DNA from: CALGTL01 sp963579135
GTDB lineage: Bacteria > Chloroflexota > Dehalococcoidia > Lucifugimonadales > Australimonadaceae
Length of the DNA: 64,000 bases
Assembly (NCBI GenBank): GCA_963579135.1
Contig: CAUZFB010000007.1
Span: 1-64,000, forward strand
Direction: 5' to 3'
Below, piece by piece: positions 60,252-64,000 of the stretch. The notes beneath the pieces were generated by a model. That model had not been told where the DNA came from, did not search any database, and was given only the letters and a program-made list of their open reading frames with translations. Made by a program: the position numbers and the translations under genes. Each line of letters begins with the position of its first letter. Position 1 is the stretch's first letter.

Positions 60252-61114
60252 TTCCCGCTGCATTCGAATATCACGCTCCCAAGACCCTTCGGCAGGCGGT
60301 TTCGACCCTACGCAAGTACGACGGCGAGGCCCGCGTGCTGGCGGGCGGCATGAGCCTCGTGCCAATGATGAAGCTACGGCTCGCTAACCTAGCAGCGGTG
60401 GTCGACCTCGGTCGCATCGACGGAATCTCGGGCATCGACGAAACCGCAGGAGGCCTGGCCATTGGTCCGATGACCACGCATTACGCCATCGAGTCGTCGG
60501 AGGCGGTCCAGCGCCTCGCGCCAATCCTCGCTGAGACTGCAGCGCTAATCGGCGATGTGCAGGTGCGTAACCGAGGCACCATCGGCGGCTCCGTAGCCCA
60601 CGCCGATCCGGCAGCAGACCTACCCGCCGCGTTGCTTGCGCTCGAAGCGACGTTCCGTATCGCTGGCGGCGCACGCCAGCGGACGGTGCGGGCCGACAAG
60701 ATGTTCGTGGACGCGTACACCTCAGCGCTGGACGAGGGAGAGATCATCACCGCCGTGCGCGTTCCCGCAATAGCACCCCGAACAGGCTGGTCCTACCAGA
60801 AGCTTGCTAACCGCGCTTCGCGGTTTGCTGTGGTCGGCGTCGCAGCACTACTCATCACCGACACAGAGGGCACGTGCACGCGAGTGCGCGTCGCGGTCAC
60901 GGGTGCGGGGCCCGCGCCGATCAGGGCGCGAGCGACGGAACACTACCTAGCGGGTAAGCAAGTGACGTCCGAAAGCATCGCCAAGGCCGCTGTACGCGCG
61001 ACCAACGGTATCGAGTTCCTCGGAGATGTCCACGGATCACCCGAATACCGCGAGCATCTGACAGCGGAACTCACCAAACGAGCGCTCACTCAGGCGAGCG
61101 AGAGGATCGGCTAA
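60248..61114 (+). CDS. FAD-binding medium subunit of a molybdenum hydroxylase (CoxM-like)
   Basis: This medium subunit has 288 residues. FAD-binding motifs are VLAGGMSLVPMMKLRLA (pyrophosphate-binding AGGxS) and RNRGTIGGSVAHADPAADLPAAL (TIGGSxA). It accepts electrons from the Fe-S subunit and passes them to the final acceptor. It overlaps the small-subunit gene by 4 bp and ends 2 bp before the large-subunit ATG, so the complex is made from one transcript with coupled translation. Confidence 0.96.
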
Positions 61115-61116
61115 CG

Positions 61117-63420
61117 ATGCCCACCTTCAGAGGGCAGTCGCTTAACCGACTGGAAGACGCACGCCTTCTCCGCGGCGCGGCACAGTACGTCGACGATATT
61201 CAGCTTGACGATATGCTGCACGCCGTCGTTGTGCGCAGCGTGCACGCCCACGCCCGTCTGCTGCGAGTCGACGCCACAAAAGCGCGCGCCACCGATGGCG
61301 TGGCGTTGGTGCTAACGGGTACCGACCTAGACGGGCTGGTGGAGCCCATCGGCGCGATACGCCGCGAAGGGATGGGCGAGGCCCCCATACCAGCCCACCC
61401 AGTGCTCGCCGTTGAACGCGTTTGCTACGTAGGCCAGCCCATCGCGTTGGTGGTAGCGGCTAATCGTTACGCCGCGAGAGACGCCGCCGACCTGGTGGAG
61501 GTCGACTATGAGCCGCTGGAGGCGTTGGTAGACGCCCGTGCATCCGCCGTCGCCACCGAACCGCTGCACGCCCACATCGGCACGAACGTGGTGATGCGTG
61601 CGTTTGCTGGTGCTGGGGATGTGGCCGAGGCGTTCGAGCAGGCCGACCTAATCGTGCGTGGCACGTACGATGTCCCACGCCTGGCGGCGACGCCTATGGA
61701 ATGCCGGGGACTTGTTGCCAGCTACGACTCAACCGCAGACGAGCTAACGATGTGGACGTCGACGCAGGTGCCTCATCGGGTCAAGACATACCTCAAAGCA
61801 CTCCTACCCCAGAAGCCCAACGACGTGCGTGTGATCGCGCCCGACGTAGGTGGCGGGTTCGGTCGCAAGATCGAGGTTTGGCCGGAGGAGGTGGCTTCAG
61901 CGTATGCAGCCATCGAGCTCAAGCGTCCGGTGAAATGGATCGAAGAGCGTTCGGAGAATCTGGTGGCCTCCCACGGTCGGGGCTTCACGGGTGACGTGGA
62001 AGCCGCGGTTAGCCACGATGGCCACATCCTTGGCCTACGCTTCCGCATGCTGGCCGACCTGGGCGCGTTCTTCCTCACGTCCAGCGGCGGGCCGTTGGGC
62101 AATGCCGTCCAGCGCGTGGCGGGCCCCTACGCGGTGCCTGCAATGGATGTCGAATGCCTTGGTGTCGTTACCAACAAGCCACCGACCGGCCCCTACCGAG
62201 GCGCCGGCGGGCCCGAGGCGGCCGTGCTCATCGAGCGGGTCGTGGACGATATCGCTGCTGAGTTGGGCATGGATCCGGCAGCGCTCCGCAAGCTGAATTT
62301 CATCCCCCGCGACGCGTTCCCGCACACGACCGCAACGGGACTCACCTACGACTCGGGAGATTTCCAGGCCGTGTTCGACCGTGCGCTGGAGCTTGCCGAG
62401 TACGACGACTTCCGCAAGCGCCAGCGTGCGAGTCCTCCTGGCGATACGGTGACGGGCATCGGCATCGCCACGGTGGTGAAGGCATCCGGCGGCAAGGCGG
62501 GCGTCCGCCAGAGCAACGCCCGCGTGGAGATTGAGCGCACGGGGAGTGTTGTGGTGGTGACGGACGTGTCGCCCCACGGGCAAGGCACCGAAACATCGTT
62601 CGCACAAATTACGGCAGATGCACTCGGTGTGCCCATCGAGAGCATAGAAGTTCAGCACGGTGACACCGATCTGCTGGAGAGCGGTGGTGGTACGACCTCC
62701 TCCCGCGGTCTAGCAGTAGGTGGCAACGCCATCTACGCTGCGCTGCAGCAAGCGTCTGAGTCACTGCGGACGACTGCGGCTCGCATGCTGAAGTGCGAGC
62801 CCGACGATGTATTCCTCGCCGACAATCGCGCGTGCAGCAAGCTCGACTTCCATGCCGCGCTGGACATGGAAGACGTAGTGCGTACTCAGGCGCGCGCGTC
62901 GGGGACGACCGGCCCGCTGGTGTTCGAGGTCGCGTACACGCTACCGGCGAATCCGTTCGCCTTCGCTGCGCACATCGCCGAGGTAACGCTCGACCGGGGC
63001 ACCGGTGACGTGCGCATCGAGCGTTTCGTCGCGGTGCACGATTGCGGTCCGATGATCAACCCGATGATCGTGCGAGGGCAAATTCAGGGCGGTATCACCC
63101 AGGGCATTGGCCAGGCGATGTCGGAGGGCGTTTCCTACGATGGCGAGGGCCAGCCCTTTCAGACCAATCTGATGACCTACGGTATCCCCAACTCAGAGAG
63201 CACGCCCGCATACGTGCTCGAGAATCTTCAAACGCCTTCGCCGACAAACCCGCTGGGAATCAAAGGAATCGGCGAACTTCCAACGGTCGCATCGCCGGTG
63301 GCGGTCGCCAATGCGGTGGCGGACGCTCTCGCGCAGGTTGGAGCGAGCGCCAACGGGCTCGACATGCCGCTCACGCTGGAGCGTGTGTGGCGCGCGGCAA
63401 GGAGGTCGGCGCGCACGTAG
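61117..63420 (+). CDS. Molybdopterin-binding large subunit of a molybdenum hydroxylase (CoxL form II-like)
   Basis: This catalytic subunit has 767 residues. Visible are NRLEDARLLRGAAQYVDD, GGGFGRKIEVWPEE, PTGPYRGAGGPEAAVL, SPHGQGTETSFAQITADALG and the catalytic-Glu region GIGELPTVASPVAVANAV. The AYxCSFR motif of true (form I) CO dehydrogenase is absent; the PYRGAGG form fits form II or other aldehyde/N-heterocycle hydroxylases. The substrate is therefore probably an aldehyde, an aromatic or an N-heterocycle and not CO. It is the intact reference for the frameshifted large subunit at 10.9-13.2 kb. Confidence 0.95.
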   Translation: MPTFRGQSLNRLEDARLLRGAAQYVDDIQLDDMLHAVVVRSVHAHARLLRVDATKARATDGVALVLTGTDLDGLVEPIGAIRREGMGEAPIPAHPVLAVERVCYVGQPIALVVAANRYAARDAADLVEVDYEPLEALVDARASAVATEPLHAHIGTNVVMRAFAGAGDVAEAFEQADLIVRGTYDVPRLAATPMECRGLVASYDSTADELTMWTSTQVPHRVKTYLKALLPQKPNDVRVIAPDVGGGFGRKIEVWPEEVASAYAAIELKRPVKWIEERSENLVASHGRGFTGDVEAAVSHDGHILGLRFRMLADLGAFFLTSSGGPLGNAVQRVAGPYAVPAMDVECLGVVTNKPPTGPYRGAGGPEAAVLIERVVDDIAAELGMDPAALRKLNFIPRDAFPHTTATGLTYDSGDFQAVFDRALELAEYDDFRKRQRASPPGDTVTGIGIATVVKASGGKAGVRQSNARVEIERTGSVVVVTDVSPHGQGTETSFAQITADALGVPIESIEVQHGDTDLLESGGGTTSSRGLAVGGNAIYAALQQASESLRTTAARMLKCEPDDVFLADNRACSKLDFHAALDMEDVVRTQARASGTTGPLVFEVAYTLPANPFAFAAHIAEVTLDRGTGDVRIERFVAVHDCGPMINPMIVRGQIQGGITQGIGQAMSEGVSYDGEGQPFQTNLMTYGIPNSESTPAYVLENLQTPSPTNPLGIKGIGELPTVASPVAVANAVADALAQVGASANGLDMPLTLERVWRAARRSART

Positions 63421-63531
63421 GTGCCGCTCAGCGACGCTCGTGAGGGGGGGGGGTCGGGAGGGGGACGGGGATGTGAGAAATTGGTTCGCTGCACTCAGAA
63501 TGACGTTGCGCTGGCCAGCAGGCGTGCCCGC

Positions 63532-64000
63532 TTAGCCAGCGCCGAACTTGGTGGTGGGGCGACCCGATTTGACGTTGGGTAGGAAGAGCACCATCACAGT
63601 TGTGATGCCAAAGAGCACTCCCGCGACGATGAAGGTGCTGCCGATACCGCGAGAGTCAGCGATGGCGCCGGCGATCAGCGGGGAAATACCTCCGACCGCG
63701 AGGCCGCTAAGAAACTGCGCGGCAGTGATGGAACTGTGCAACTCCGGCGGAGCGATGTCTAGGCCGTAAGCGTTGAGCACGAGCGCCGTGCTGAACATGA
63801 CCAGTCCGATGGCTGCGACCACGATGAACAGCGAGACCGCACCGGCGGTCAATGCGAGCATGGGCGCCAAGACGGTGAGCAACGCGGCAGTGGGCAGCAC
63901 CGTGTACTTGCGCCCGATCCGGTCGGATATGTAAGCGAGCACCGGCTGCGAAACGAGCGACAGGCCCAGGAGCAGCGAGGCGACCGCGCCAACAAGGCCC
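63532..64000 (-). CDS. MFS transporter, C-terminal part (5' truncated by window edge)
   Basis: The frame runs from the right window edge to a stop at 63532. It encodes the second half of an MFS transporter: SLLLGLSLVSQPVLAYISDRIGRKYTV (split at about residues 7-34; loop signature DRIGRK), then DIAPPELHSSITAAQFLSGLAVGGISPLIAG. The GTG at 63940-63942 is internal. The N-terminal half lies outside the window. The 111 bp between it and the large-subunit gene contain a run of nine G and no gene. Confidence 0.85.
   Translation of the reverse strand, partial: GLVGAVASLLLGLSLVSQPVLAYISDRIGRKYTVLPTAALLTVLAPMLALTAGAVSLFIVVAAIGLVMFSTALVLNAYGLDIAPPELHSSITAAQFLSGLAVGGISPLIAGAIADSRGIGSTFIVAGVLFGITTVMVLFLPNVKSGRPTTKFGAG

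Noticed and set aside
61117..63420. Carbon monoxide dehydrogenase (form I CoxL)
   Set aside because: The S-M-L operon order fits, but the AYxCSFR active-site motif of form I is absent, so CO oxidation is not claimed.

Overview
The window is a catabolic, accessory-type stretch from a high-GC, F420-using bacterium. The best guess is a Chloroflexota of the SAR202 / Dehalococcoidia-like type. Four observations support this: repeated paralogue families (luciferase-like F420/flavin monooxygenases, Rieske oxygenases, Gfo/Idh/MocA oxidoreductases, amidohydrolases, xanthine-dehydrogenase-type subunits), an F420-type pyridoxamine-oxidase-like protein, a tiny DUF5679-type zinc-ribbon protein, and lipoproteins with long Pro/Thr linkers. 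This is inference from gene content; no rRNA, tRNA or universal marker gene is present. I recognise no transcriptional regulator, tRNA, CRISPR array, transposase or phage gene.

Layout. 0-3.5 kb: a truncated Gfo/Idh gene, then a peroxiredoxin / luciferase-like / Pht5-like operon. 3.5-7.2 kb: a block of lower GC (40-53% in lines I counted, against about 62% in homologous lines elsewhere) with an MFS transporter, a Rieske ferredoxin and an amidohydrolase. 7.2-19.6 kb: one Rieske oxygenase, a nitroreductase, a secreted HtrA-like protease, a frameshifted molybdenum hydroxylase with ADH, SDR and a small protein, then three Rieske oxygenases in tandem. 19.7-24.2 kb: a PPOX protein and a gentisate-dioxygenase-like / fumarylacetoacetase-like / NIPSNAP / Gfo-Idh operon. 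24.3-35.6 kb: an ABC exporter, the small zinc ribbon, an SDR, a second molybdenum hydroxylase large subunit, a ThDP enzyme coupled to a 2-hydroxyacid dehydrogenase and to an amidohydrolase relic, a TctC-type lipoprotein and an alpha/beta hydrolase.

35.7-39.5 kb: a phthalate-dioxygenase-type Rieske oxygenase, a LigB-type extradiol dioxygenase and an MFS transporter. 39.5-43.4 kb: a lysine-rich 36-residue protein, a bicupin, and a second high-GC copy of the Rieske ferredoxin + amidohydrolase pair whose start codon is ATA. 43.6-47.6 kb: a BaiN/HI0933-type flavoprotein, an ACMSD-like amidohydrolase and two dienelactone-hydrolase-like genes. 47.7-54.6 kb: a minus-strand run of seven genes built around a haem-oxygenase-like diiron protein, an FAD amine oxidase, an HpcH aldolase and a luciferase-like oxidoreductase. 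54.7-64 kb: another luciferase-like enzyme, an MBL hydrolase, a cupin, an amidohydrolase, an MFS gene with two in-frame TAA codons, a complete small/medium/large molybdenum hydroxylase operon, and a truncated MFS gene.

Taken together, the genes look like a toolkit for oxidising and hydrolysing varied aromatic or recalcitrant organic compounds: oxygenation (Rieske, luciferase-like, cupin, extradiol), hydroxylation (Mo enzymes), hydrolysis (FAH, DLH, amidohydrolases, MBL) and uptake or export (MFS, TctC, ABC). Substrates cannot be assigned from sequence. The most unusual items are the duplicated Rieske-ferredoxin/amidohydrolase module, the HDO-centred operon, and several genes caught in decay (frameshift, nonsense codons, start-codon loss).
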